NCBI GenBank assembly: GCA_003260075.1
Contig: QLIY01000404.1
Coordinates: forward strand, 3,831-67,830
DNA: 64,000 nucleotides
Origin: Phallusia mammillata
Taxonomy: Eukaryota > Chordata > Ascidiacea > Phlebobranchia > Ascidiidae
Direction: 5' to 3'
Below the pieces are notes generated by a model. It made no database searches, was not told the origin of the DNA, and worked only from the letters and a program-made list of their open reading frames with translations. Numbering within the stretch: the first letter of the stretch is position 1; every line of letters starts with the position of its first letter. Made by a program: the position numbers and the translations under genes. Shown piece after piece: positions 21,283 to 32,449 of the stretch.

Positions 21283-23329
21283 ATGGGGTTGTGTAAGTGT
21301 CCGAAACGCAAAGTCACAAATCTATTTTGTTTTGAGCATCGTGTCAATGTATGTGAGCATTGTCTAACAGAAAACCATCCACGGGTAAGACTTCAGATAT
21401 ACGCATAATTAGAATCCAACAACATTTTTGTTTTGTAAAAAAAATGTTTTTTTTAATATTTCTGTGAGGGTGAAAAAAAACAGAAGCTAAGTTTCAAATC
21501 ATTTAGAAACACTCGCTTACTATTAACAGATGTAATATTTTACCTTGGTAAATCTAATGTATTAATATTTTTTTAGTGTGTTGTTCAATCTTATCTCAAT
21601 TGGCTTAAAGACAGTGATTACAATCCAAGTTGTGCTCTCTGCAATGTTTCCTTATTGGAGGGCGATGTTGTTAGGTTAATGTGCTATGGTAAGCTGAGTC
21701 ATGATCCTTCATAAACATTAACACAAAATGCTGTCAGTAGTTAATCCATTTTGGAATGTTTTTTAGCAGTATGATTTAAAGGTGTAATAGTGTTTTACTT
21801 GCAAAAAGTAAGGTTATGTTTTATGGTCATCTTTTTTTTGCCTTTTTATAGATATTTTTCACACTGATTGCCTCGAAAGTCACTACCGCTCTCTCCCTCC
21901 AAACACAGCCCCAGCAGGCTATAAATGTTACACATGTGATTCCCCAATCTTTCCTGCCTTAAACCAAGCTGGCCGAGTGGTTGATATTCTAAAGGAGACT
22001 TTGGCCAAATTCAGCTGGTCTAGAGTTGGACTTGGGTTACCTTTGGTATGCAAGAGTCTATAAACTAAATACTTTTAGAATTTGTGAGTTTTCTTTTGAA
22101 CCATATTCGATTTTTAGGTGCCTACTTCTTTAATTAACAAATGCAGATTGGATTAGTGTTATCAATATTCAATTATTGTACAAAACCTATGTAATTTAAC
22201 CCAGATTGATGAACCCCCACCATCCACTAAACTGGACAACAGTTTTGACACCACCCCTCAAATAGATGACTTGGATGACGAAAGCCTACATGGCTCTACT
22301 CTACCTCCACCTGTCACAACAAGCAATTCATTCGCAACACCTGATCCGCCATTCACAAAACCAACCAAGACTTTAAGTGACGCATATTCCTCGGAAGAAA
22401 CATATTGGGAACAGCGAAAGGTGGTGATTATCTTTTTGTTTCCACTTTTACATATATTTGTACTAAATTGTAATTTACTTATTTTATATTTATAATATAT
22501 TCGTACCTGATTATTGTTTTGTTTCCACTGATAAAGTTTAAAATATATTCTAAATTAACACTCTGTACTGTCTGTGGTTATGCAATTATGCAGTGTCACA
22601 TATATATGACATTCATCTAAAACCCCAAATGTTTCATAGAAACTTATTTTCTTGTGTAAGTGTCACAAGGTTGACATTATGTTACAGCTCACAACTGCAA
22701 TGTGGCACAGTTTGCTGTTCAAAGCTGTATTGAAAGCAGTTCTAACATTCTGCTTTGAATTTTGAATTCTTACATATAACCGTAGGCCTCCCCTGAATAA
22801 GAACTCCTTTGTAAACTCATCATTCCAACATTTCTTGGTACTAATGCATTTAATGTCTCCACCAACTGTAATCCTCCATATATCACCTTACTGTAGTATA
22901 TCTTTCGACAAACAATGTACTTCTTTACTATTTAGTCCCATTCTGTTCCATTACATTCACAACAAGCCCAATCAGCACCAGTTCCTGCCCCAAAGCGAGA
23001 TTTTATGATGCCAATTGACAATGAGCATGGAGATGGTGATGTTGAGGTGCTTGGTGCTGTCTCGCGCAAGGCACCATTTCTATCAGATTCATCGTATAAA
23101 AAGATAACTTTGGGAGTTGAAGATCCTGATGGGCCTGATAAATACAAAAGGCGATCTGCATTGTCATGGCTCCGACGATGGTTAAAGTGAGCAATATTTA
23201 AATGCGAATTGTATTATGTATGATTTTATACCCAACAGTTAAGTATTACAACTTTAGGCACATTAAATTTTTTTAGGCGTTACCTACCACAGTGGTTCTC
23301 AATCGACATGTCATTTGTGTGTTTTAAGG

Positions 23330-23404
<75 letters not shown>

Positions 23405-24005
23405 AATGTTTCATCAATTTTGTAATGTTTGTTAAGATATATAATAGTTATCAACATGTTACACAAATTCCTCATTTTAGAAACAAACAGTTTCAGTTTT
23501 TATGTCTGAATATAGGAGTGCTTGTGATTTTTTCCTCTGGAAGTGCTTGTGAATTAGTCACATAGGTGCCTTAATTGTTTTTGCTCTTGTACGTTAACAA
23601 AGGTTGAAAAACACTGACCTAGCTATGAAAAGCAAAAGCAATAAAAAAAATTTTTCAATTTGTTTAATTTCAAAGAAAAACAATTTTTCTGAAATTTAAC
23701 ACAAAAGCGTTTCATTTTTCTGCAGATCACGTATGTTGCGCGGTCGCGGTTACCATGACTCCCGTATGCTTCCACGTCGGGCAGCCATCCTTCTTCTCAT
23801 TGGACTTATCGCTTTTCTCACTTTCATTGTGTTTGCCACCAAAGCTGGCCGCTCCAACGCTAACGACCCTGCGTTTGATCCAATGAATAACCCCAACATC
23901 CACGTTGCTAACCCCCCGGAAATCGACCTCAACGACATGGGGGACCACCACCTAGACATAATTGACCCACTTCAAGCCATACAGCCCGCCGCAGCTGGTG
24001 GTTAA
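21283..24005 (+). CDS. ZFPL1: ZFPL1: Golgi B-box/RING zinc-finger membrane protein
   Basis: Six coding exons: 21283-21384, 21577-21688, 21852-22045, 22205-22420, 22936-23186, 23726-24005; all GT-AG, phases consistent, 384 aa (vertebrate form about 310). The start [19 protein letters not shown] is the family signature, followed by VNVCEHC and a QSYLxWLxDSDYNPxC stretch. A RING-like cluster (CALC, MCYDIFHTDC, YKCYTC) spans about residues 51-110 and is followed by SPIFPA and RVGLGLPL. A single TM helix ([19 protein letters not shown], about 309-328) precedes the typical luminal tail DPxFDPMNNPxIHV. Known role: cis-Golgi integral membrane protein that binds GM130 and supports Golgi assembly. The middle linker (exons 4-5) is longer than in vertebrates. 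The last intron carries a MITE and a 72-C run. Confidence 0.95.
23290..23615. mobile_element. Degenerate hAT MITE in the last ZFPL1 intron
   Basis: Left end CAGTGGTTCTCAATC and right end GGTTGAAAAACACTG resemble hAT terminal repeats. Flanks ACCTACCA and ACCTAGCT match at only 5 of 8 positions. Interrupted by the 72-C run. Confidence 0.55.
23332..23403. other. 72-base poly-C run
   Basis: By far the longest homopolymer in the window, inside a MITE in an intron of ZFPL1. No flanking duplicate was recognised. Open frames across it read as polyproline and are not real. Confidence 0.9.
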
Positions 24006-26534
24006 GTAAAGGAAAGCCTTAATGAGCTTTCTATGCTTGATTGTACTAGTGTGGGGAAATCAGCCAGGGTTGTTTTATTCATCATTGAAGAGATTTTTTA
24101 TGGTGTCGTTCTCCCTGAAGAGTTTTCATATGACTTTGAAGCAAGTTTTCACAGCTGGTTCAGTTTGTTTCTATTAATTCCATTATCCAGCTGTCTGTAC
24201 AGATTTGTTTTTAAACAACCCTAAAACGATAGTAACAAAAGTTTCATATATCTATTGGGAATGAAACAGATCTTATTTCTTTTATGAATGCCTCCTGATA
24301 CGTTTAAAATGAGACAGTTTATCTGAAAAAGGGCAATATTTGGTATATTTGGGTGGGTTACAATTCGTAAGCATTTTTGTTGTACGCCATGACATTTTTT
24401 TGTTTATTACCCCCCCCCCTGAGACAGTTTATCTGAAAAAGGGCAATATTTGGTATATTTGGGTGGGCTACAATTCGTAAGCATTTTTGTTGTACGCCAT
24501 GACATTTGTTTGTTTATTGTTACATAAAGTTATTCCATGGCGAGTCAAACATTTCCTCCTGTTTGTAATAAATCAATTAAAAACAAGGTATGAATTGTCT
24601 TTAAATTCTACCAAAAAAAAACGTTTAAGCGCTTATGGTGTAATGTGAAATGAAAATGGCAATTCTTGTACGAAGCAATGAGCACGACCCTAATACGCAT
24701 GTAAATTTATCCTAAAGCTAGATTTGGTTTGTCATGGCTTGTGCAACTTTTTTTGGTTTCTGTTTGTGGTAAACAGCTTTATCGTATGTGATCATTGTTC
24801 GTGAAGCTTTGTGGTCGCATTGTTTGTATACGGCACTTGTTTTAAGGCAACTCATAAGCAATAGTTTTGTACCCTGTGCTCTTTGGTATGGCTTTGCATA
24901 TAATACATCAGTATCGCCTGTTCTTTGGATGCATGCAGAGGCAAATAGTTTAATGTCAGTTAATGGTAAGTGTTGCCGCCTTGCCGATAAAAACAATATC
25001 ATGCCGAAGTGGTAGAATTACTTTGTTTGGTATCGTTTTTGATCTTACAAAACAGCAGCTGTCGTGAACTGAACTAAACCGGATGAAAAATTCACACAAA
25101 CTTGTTGCAGTGTCAGTAATATTAATAACAAACGAAAAACCGTGGCCAGTACCAGCGGGAGGTGCGGTGAAAATGAAAGAACGTTATACGACGACCGAAA
25201 CAAACACACAGCAGCACCAGCAGTGAAAAGGCGGACGATTAAGGGACTGTACACATCGGGCATCCAAAACAAACCAATCTGTTCCTACTACTAAACTAGG
25301 TCTGAAAATGATGTGGTAAAATTGCCTTGATCTGCCACCAACGGACCCAGCCGCATTTTTCTGGTATCCAAGGTGTTGTAGCGCTATCGAGCGGCCAGGC
25401 GCAATTAATTTTGCCTGTTAGAAGCACTTAATTCATTTGCAACAGGCAAAGTGGAATAAAAATCGGCAACAAGCAAAAGGAATGGAGCTAAAAGGGGACA
25501 AGAAAAACTAGAGTGTTGTGAGTACGGTAAAAGCAAGTAACCAAATCTCGACCTGGGACCAGTCTATTCAACATGGGTTTACAATCGAAAAGCTAAAATA
25601 CGTAAAACTTTTGCAAACCAAGAAATAATTGGGCTTCCCACCACCGTCTACCACTAAAATGTAATTACAACGTAGTTTAGTTCTATGTCAACAAACAAAA
25701 TCCATTTTATGGTTGAAGAAACTCGGACGAGTGGCACAAAGATGTAACACAGCCAACTGCCGTGGCCTAAGCTGTCGACAAAGAGCACGATGCTTTGGGC
25801 GTACCAGAAAAGTACGACTGGGCCCGTTTTGAAGCGAAATTATTGTCACATTTTGTAAATATTGATGTCAGGCGAATGTTTAAACCACAAAGTATCGTGC
25901 TATTTGAACGAGCACCACCGAATTATACATACACGCACACCGCGCTTTTTACACGCAACCAAAGAACTAGAAATGAAAATAAATACACGCTGAACGCATG
26001 AAATGAAAAGGGCTTTCAAAAAATAAGAACTTTTAACAAAAATGTCGCTTTCGCGTGGAAAAGTAGAATATGCCACGCGCAGCATACTTGCATGAAAACA
26101 AAAAATAAATGACCTTAAAACAAACCAAGCACGGGGTTCCAACATTACACACGTGACCACACGCCGCGCGATTTAAAAGAAAAGCGATCGAGGGAATAAA
26201 TTCGTAAAGGTTTGGGCCATTTCTGTTGGACTTAAAATATACTTTAAAACGTCAAAAACCAGATTAAGAACATAATAGTTTAAGTTGCAAAACCTTCATG
26301 CAAAATTCATTCTAGAGTTACTTTCTGGTCACAAACCGGAATATGTTAAATCGAAATACGCACATGGGGCGGACGAAATACGAACATAGCACTCTTATGT
26401 ACAAAAAGGCTTGGTCGGCCAAAATAAACTTCACGCTGACGAAAACGTATTTAAGGGACAACTGAAATAAGTGGTTAAAGAAACTAAAAAGTCAAAAAAC
26501 GTGGCGGTATTTGGCGTCCCAGAGCTTATCCGAT
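24006..26534. other. ZFPL1 3' UTR and intergenic
   Basis: A plus-strand AATAAA at 24567-24572 could end ZFPL1. 24311-24409 is repeated at 24421-24518 around a 10-C run. The rest (24,600-26,534) should hold the CPEB1 3' UTR on the minus strand. No additional gene could be supported. Confidence 0.5.
24567..24572 (+). terminator. Candidate poly(A) signal for ZFPL1
   Basis: AATAAA about 560 bp after the stop. About 100 bp of that distance is the poly-C overlap artefact. Confidence 0.4.
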
Positions 26535-29500
26535 TTAAAATCGCCGCCGCTGGTTTCTCATGAGCGGACGGTGGTTGCGAAATTCGCCCACCGAATGCTG
26601 CCATTCCCAACACTGGCGGCAGAAGTATTTGAAGCAGTCCTAAATGGTTAACAAAACTGAACTATTCTGCTAAAAATCGCACATTAAACCAGAAAATTAA
26701 TTTGTTAACTGGCCTTTATAAAAATATGTCTCGTAATTATGTTGTACAACAGTGCGTTTGATAACATTTTGGAACGGTTACCAATTTAACCCCCCCCCCC
26801 AAGTATTTGAAGCAGTCCTAAATGGTTAACAAAACTGAACCATTCTGCTAAAAATCGCACATTGAACCAGCAAATTAATTTGTCAACTGGCCTTTATAAA
26901 AATATGTCTCGTAATATTACCATTTTAATAAGGCCCTTTTCCCCGTACAATTAGACGAATGATACATATATAAATATTTAAATCAATATGGCTTACTGGT
27001 AGCTCGCGGCAGAAGTATGGTCCTTGTAACACCTGACACATGTTGCACAAAGCGGAGTCTTCCAGGTAAGGGTCGATTTGAACTTTTTTGGTGAACTTGG
27101 GAGTTCGAATTTCGACAAAAGCAGCGCGAACGCCCTTCATGTAGCTGGAGTGTGTGCTGAAAGTGACTCTACCAGAACCTAGATGCAAAAAAACGTTTCT
27201 TAGAAATCGACCGTTGCCTTTGTCCACACCAGACGACGACTTGAATTATAGATTTTCACCAATAAAAAGTTAATAACCACTGACCAATAGGATATTTGTA
27301 TTTGTCGGTGTCGATTCCCGAATACACAACGTTGTCAAAGAGGTCATTCATCACTTTGGCAAGTCCCTCTGCTGTGAGCATTCCATGCAGCGCGCCGACG
27401 AAAATGGTCTTGTTGGCGTCCAAGCGAGCCGACGGTACACGCATGTAGTTGCTGTCTGACACAACCCAAGGAATAATCTAAAAAAGCAAAAATTTTGTTG
27501 AAATTGTACAAATCAGCAGGTTGTTGTTGTATAAAGGGCTGGATGGGCATCCATCCTCGGATTCGCCACGCGTCCATGCTGGCCAGCTCGATTTTCTAGC
27601 CTTTGACTTGCGATATATGAATGCTTGGTAGACCGGCTTGATTCGGCATAACGCTATGATTTAGGTCGGACTGTTACTGCTATATAGTACTAGCACCTGC
27701 ACTTCTTTGCTTCGCATGCGTCGACTGGACAATCGGAAAAAGCATTCGTTTGTGGTGACGTCATGCGTGCAGTTGAGCAAAAGACTTTTAATCGATTTGT
27801 CGCTTTCGAACAGCAAGTACACATATCCGGCTGAAATAAATCGAGTTTGTCAGGGTGTCAGGGTATGTTAGTGCAAGTTTAATTGTCAAGGCTTACCGCG
27901 AAGTGGATATCTTGGTCCTTTCATATCCTTGCCTGGCCATTCTACTCTCACCAATCCGTAAGGCTTAAACGTCATGTGCAGTGCAGCTGAAACAAATTTG
28001 CAGCATGTAAACCACACCTGCTGTGACAACTTTTTTTCATGATGTAAAATTTTTGCAGGTTTACAGGCTAGACATGAGAAGCAATTGCCAAAATTTTGAT
28101 TTTTTTTGTTCTGAAATTAAGCATAGGCCCTATAGGACCCCTTAATATTTACGCTGTGTGTATAGCTTATTTTTTCTGATCAATACAATAATCAAGTAAA
28201 CGATTTAGTGGGCTTTGTTTTGCAACATGCGTAAAGTTGTTTATGTAGATGTCCTACCTTCGGTTATATCCCAGGGCACTCCTCCTACGAAAACCTTAGG
28301 TGAATATGTCGGATTGGGGTGATGACGTATCGGCAAGTGACCACTCCATGTGCAAGTTGCCTCACATGTCGCTTAAAAATTAGTACCGTAAAAACCAACT
28401 AGGTCACGAGTTCCACAACTGAAACTATGTACATTGCTGCCTTACCCGCAGCTGAACGATGTAGCCTTGCGTCGTATTCCATCTTATCGGAGACGCCATA
28501 CAGGGCAGCAACGTCAAGAAGCTGGTCAGAAAACGATCCGATAGGCGGCGCTACGGTCGGTACAAACGCGTTGGTAAAGTTTTCTCGTGGTGTGGAAGCT
28601 TCTATTATGGAACTGTTTCTGGACACCACGTCAGCATTTGGAAATGACTCCGGGTTAGTGCTGAAGTGAAGGCCTTGCAGGCCACTCTGGAATTATAGCA
28701 GTGTACCGTGTAGTTTACATTACTGTAATGGCAGGTACATGTATTTTTTTGCAAACTAAGATGGTACCATATTATTTCACTAACTATTCTTGTGCATAAA
28801 ATGACCTATGTTTTGCACATTTATTACTAACCACCAACTCCGATATTGAAACCGGTTCAGAACCAGATGAGCTCAAATAACTGCTGCTATTGCTCAAAGA
28901 TGAAAGATCCCCGGGATCTGGTGAAGATTGGCTGCTTCGTCCATCACTGCGAACTGAACGCATACTGCCGTCCATAGAAACACCTAAACAATATTACTTA
29001 AAAGTACACTGATGGTGCTGTAGTTTACGATCGTTTTGATAATGTCAATCGTAAGTTGGTAAAAATACAAACAAATTATCACTATGTTACCTCTAATTGC
29101 ATCCTTGAAGACGATTGGATAGGCTTCAGAAGAAGCACTGCGCCGCGGGCCTTGCAACTGTTCCAACAAAGTTTGAAAATCTGTCATAAAATTAAAAAAA
29201 CACGCTGATTCGAAACCAACCATATGGAAACCAACTTAACAAGAGAACTTACAAATCAGCTTAAAATTACAAAAAATAGCACTTTTTAATTTACAAGAGT
29301 TAAGTACCTTGTGTATTGTTTCAAATTTATTGGTACTTACCAGATCTATAGTTTGGATGACTTGCCAGCTGTCGAATCTTTGCATCAAATTCAAGCTTGG
29401 CCTGTTCAGCATAATATTCATTTAATGCCTGTAGGTCGGATTGGGTGTATTCTTTTTGCATTATGTGTGTGGCACTGTCCGCTGACATTGATCTGCGCAA

Positions 29501-30071
29501 GGTCAAAGCTGGATTTTGAAGGTTTTTCAAACGCTGTTGAATTTCAGCATTGGCTTTTCGACCACTTGTTGTTGAGCTATCTCCACTTTGCTGTTTCATT
29601 AGCTTTGAAAGTGAATTTTGTCCATTTTCCTTGGTGTCACTGATTTCAACAAACTTGTTCAGCAGATCGTTGATTTCTTTTGTTGGTTCTGAAAGTCACA
29701 ACACAATGCACACTGAAACTCATACTCGTAATATTACGTCACAAACAAAATTGAATGTAAACAACTGTATTCTAGATTAACTTTGCCAGTACCTTCTGTT
29801 GATTTTTGGACTTCTGACTTGTTTGGAGAGTCTGCCTGAGCCGACCACGCAGTGTAAGGTGTAGAACACTGTAGAATTTCTGCTGAAACGTGATTGTGAT
29901 TAAAAATGCAGCATGGAATTTAAATTGGAATTGTTTAAAGCATTACAGTTAATTACCGGTAGCATTAGATGTTGAAACGGAGCTGTCGATGCCACGCAAA
30001 TCCAGCGTATTGCCTAACAAGCTGTTCATGTTTCGAAACAAGTCGCCATTAGAGCTGACAGCAGAACTCAT
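26535..30071 (-). CDS. CPEB1: CPEB1: cytoplasmic polyadenylation element-binding protein
   Basis: Twelve coding exons, transcript order: 29957-30071, 29793-29882, 29341-29688, 29091-29180, 28832-28983, 28446-28686, 28258-28371, 27897-27986, 27697-27830, 27285-27477, 26997-27178, 26535-26639; GT-AG with continuous phase; 617 aa. The start ATG 30071 has an in-frame TGA 9 bp upstream. Family marks: [11 protein letters not shown]1 (about 372-460) with [47 protein letters not shown]2 (about 475-565) with [54 protein letters not shown]; and a C-terminal zinc-binding domain with [27 protein letters not shown]1 binds UUUUAU elements in 3' UTRs and controls poly(A) length and translation in oocytes and neurons. 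The N-terminal half is Ser/Thr-rich and divergent. The last-exon start is repeated after a poly-C run (26790-26800). Confidence 0.95.
26626..26914. repeat. Overlap duplication including the start of the CPEB1 last exon
   Basis: About 110 bp (26626-26736) recurs at 26801-26914 after 11 C. The second copy holds only the first codons of the terminal exon and its acceptor. It does not represent an extra exon. Confidence 0.8.
27525..27665. repeat. Possible SINE-like dispersed repeat in CPEB1 intron
   Basis: Contains 'gaccggcttgattcggca' followed by 'taacgc'. A close relative lies at 60627-60660 (gaccgacttgattcggta, taacgc) and a weaker one at about 48660. Its ends are not defined. Confidence 0.35.
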
Positions 30072-30296
30072 TTTGTTTCAGAACGGAATTAAGGTGGTCG
30101 GCGAGGCGTGAAAGATTGCTTCAACTTGGCCGCTTATTGACACACTGCTCCTGCTCAGTTGTTTCAAGTTAAAAGTGGATAAAATGCTAGTACCTGGCTT
30201 TTAAAGACCGAGGAAGCAGATTGTCAAACGGAAATTCGGGCGGGAAAACAACTTAAAAGGTTGCTTGTGGCAGATAGTGCTACTTTGCTGCGCTAT

Positions 30297-31167
30297 GCCT
30301 GTGGACTGACAAGGACTCGTTTACAGAGAAGGACCGCCCCAAACTGGTTTACATTGCCAAGAAGGCGATAACGACAAGCAATGCAAAAGTTTTCTGGTGA
30401 GAATGCAGATTTGCAATTAGATTAGATTGTTACAGTAACTTGTTGATTTCTTCTTTTATGATCAGCTGTTTTTCTGTTCAGTTGCCGGCAGGAAATCAAC
30501 TCCATTTATAGTGAAGAGCAAAATAACCAAGAGATGATTTTCTTGCAAGGAACACTACAAATTTTTGCAACAAGTTTGTTGGGGAAACTTGGAGATACGC
30601 CACATTTATCATGCAACCATCGTTCCGCCTCTATACAGTAAGACTGTGCAAATTATATTTATAATTGAAGCGTTAAAACATTAACTACTAAGGGTGTTTT
30701 TGTCACGTTTTCGATACGTCACATAACGTTTCATAAACGTTTTATGCGGTCCAATATGTTACACCACATCACGGATAACGGTGTTCCAATTTTGTGCGTA
30801 AAGTACAATTTCGATTTTAGAAATTTGTACCAGTTGTATTGTATGGTCACGAGTCGATGCGGGAGTTTAACGAGTTTTGTAATTGTGATATTGGCGCGCA
30901 TCTGCTCCCCCCCCCCCATAAACGTTTTATGCGGTCCAAAATGTTACACCACATCACGGATAGCGGTGTTCCAATTTTGTACGTAAAGTACAATTTCGAT
31001 TTTAGAAATTTGTACCAGTTGTATTGTATAGTCACGAGTCGATGCGGGAGTTTAACGAATTTTGTAATTGCGATATTGGCGCGCATCTGCAGTCGCGTGT
31101 CTCTAATATCCAGCAGTCTTTCACCGGTTGGAACAATGCAATTCGGAAGGCCCAGACGGAAAAGTGA
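30297..31167 (+). CDS. Unidentified coding-looking locus head-to-head with CPEB1
   Basis: Three stretches look coding. About 30297-30396 reads FTEKDRPKLVYIAKKAI and ends at GTGAGA. 30482-30637 follows an AG and joins in phase (EINSIYSEEQNNQ, LLGKLGDTP), ending at GTAAGA. 31006-31167 reads VPVVLYGHESMREFNEF and GWNNAIRKAQTEK with a TGA stop. The link between the last two is unresolved: the only adjacent acceptor leaves a 23-bp intron or a phase clash, and 30733-30906 is repeated at 30918-31090 across poly-C. No start codon identified. I do not recognise the protein. The 5' end lies about 200 bp from the CPEB1 start, suggesting a shared bidirectional promoter. Confidence 0.3.
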
Positions 31168-32449
31168 TTTCAACGTCCAATTATTTCTGTTGGAAGCTTA
31201 TTGCCAAGTCAACCACAGGTAAATACTCTTTTTCGTATGGTTGTCTGTCAGGTGTCCATATAAAAACAGAATTATAGGATCGATTGCACAGTTAGTTATT
31301 GCACGTACAGGTACACCTACACATGTGTGTTGCCTTTTTGGTGTATTGTCATCAACAAATTTTAATGTAAGGTTAAATATCACATTTTAATATTTAGTTC
31401 AATGCTTTACTTATTTAATTTACATTTTTGTCAACATTAAAAACATATGTTAAGGTCAGAACGATATAAAGACAGTGTAACGACATAGGGATCGGTATGA
31501 TTAATGTACAGCGTTCCACAAGTCAGTAGGTATAAGATACGAGGGCAGCATAATTTCATTGTATTTGAAGGGAACGTGCGGTCAGTTGCCCCAAAAAACT
31601 GTACGTTTATTTGAGCGGGCTGTTAGTCGTCAGCACTTTGTTGTTGTTTTTTACAACTTTATATAAATGCGTTTTCATGACAGTAGGCACTAAATAGTTT
31701 AATACACTCTTTATTAGTTTCTTTTACAACTTTATATTGCGGTTTTTATGTGGCAATAAACACTAAATAGTTTAATATACTTATTTTTCGTAATATTGCA
31801 ACTTTAAATTGCGTCCTTGTGTGACAAAAAAGACTTCGTACAATTTGTTTACAACATGAACATAAAATAAAATCTAGACGTTGACAGAAACGAGCATGTT
31901 TACCAGACGTACGGGGTAAAGTCATATCGCGTTGCAGAGAAGGTGCAATCAGCCTATTGTTTCCGTTTACGCAAGATGCCACTATCTCAGCGTGAGTTTC
32001 CGAGCTAGACGATTTTTGCAAACAAACATGGGATAAGAATTCACGTCGTTATCGCTCATCGAGTGGTATCAGGGGTTTATCAGGTGCGCAAGGTAAAAGT
32101 GACCGATAGTTGAAGACGTTTTACTGTGTTGTGGGTCAAAGACAAACAGCATTGCGTTGCACAGAGTGAAGAGCTATAGTAATGTTCAGAAACATCACAG
32201 ATTTTTGTTGGTTTGTTACTATTTGTCAAAAATATGTCTGATTTCAGTACGATAGTTCTGTATATCGAAATCAGTTCAAGACTTTGGTAGTTGTAAGCTT
32301 TGTTTGTAATCAAGGTTTCAGATGGAATTGGACTTAGACAGGTTTGTTCAGTATAAGCCCCAGTCAGTCTGCACTTTTTAAGGTATATGACATATTTTTT
32401 ATTTCTGTTCTTAGATTATATTGTTTGAGGTTTGCAACTTTCACAAAAC
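31168..32449. other. Intergenic with a diverged tandem repeat
   Basis: No gene supported. At about 31649-31835 a unit of 73-76 bp beginning 'ttttacaactttatat' and containing 'actaaatagtttaata' occurs two to three times with divergence. Confidence 0.5.
31649..31835. repeat. Diverged tandem repeat, about 75-bp unit
   Basis: Units start near 31649 and 31722, with a partial one near 31795. Shared strings are 'acaactttatat' and 'cactaaatagtttaata'. Confidence 0.6.

Noticed and set aside
23308-23565. 85-codon polyproline frame
   Set aside because: Created by translating the 72-C run; no splice or similarity support.
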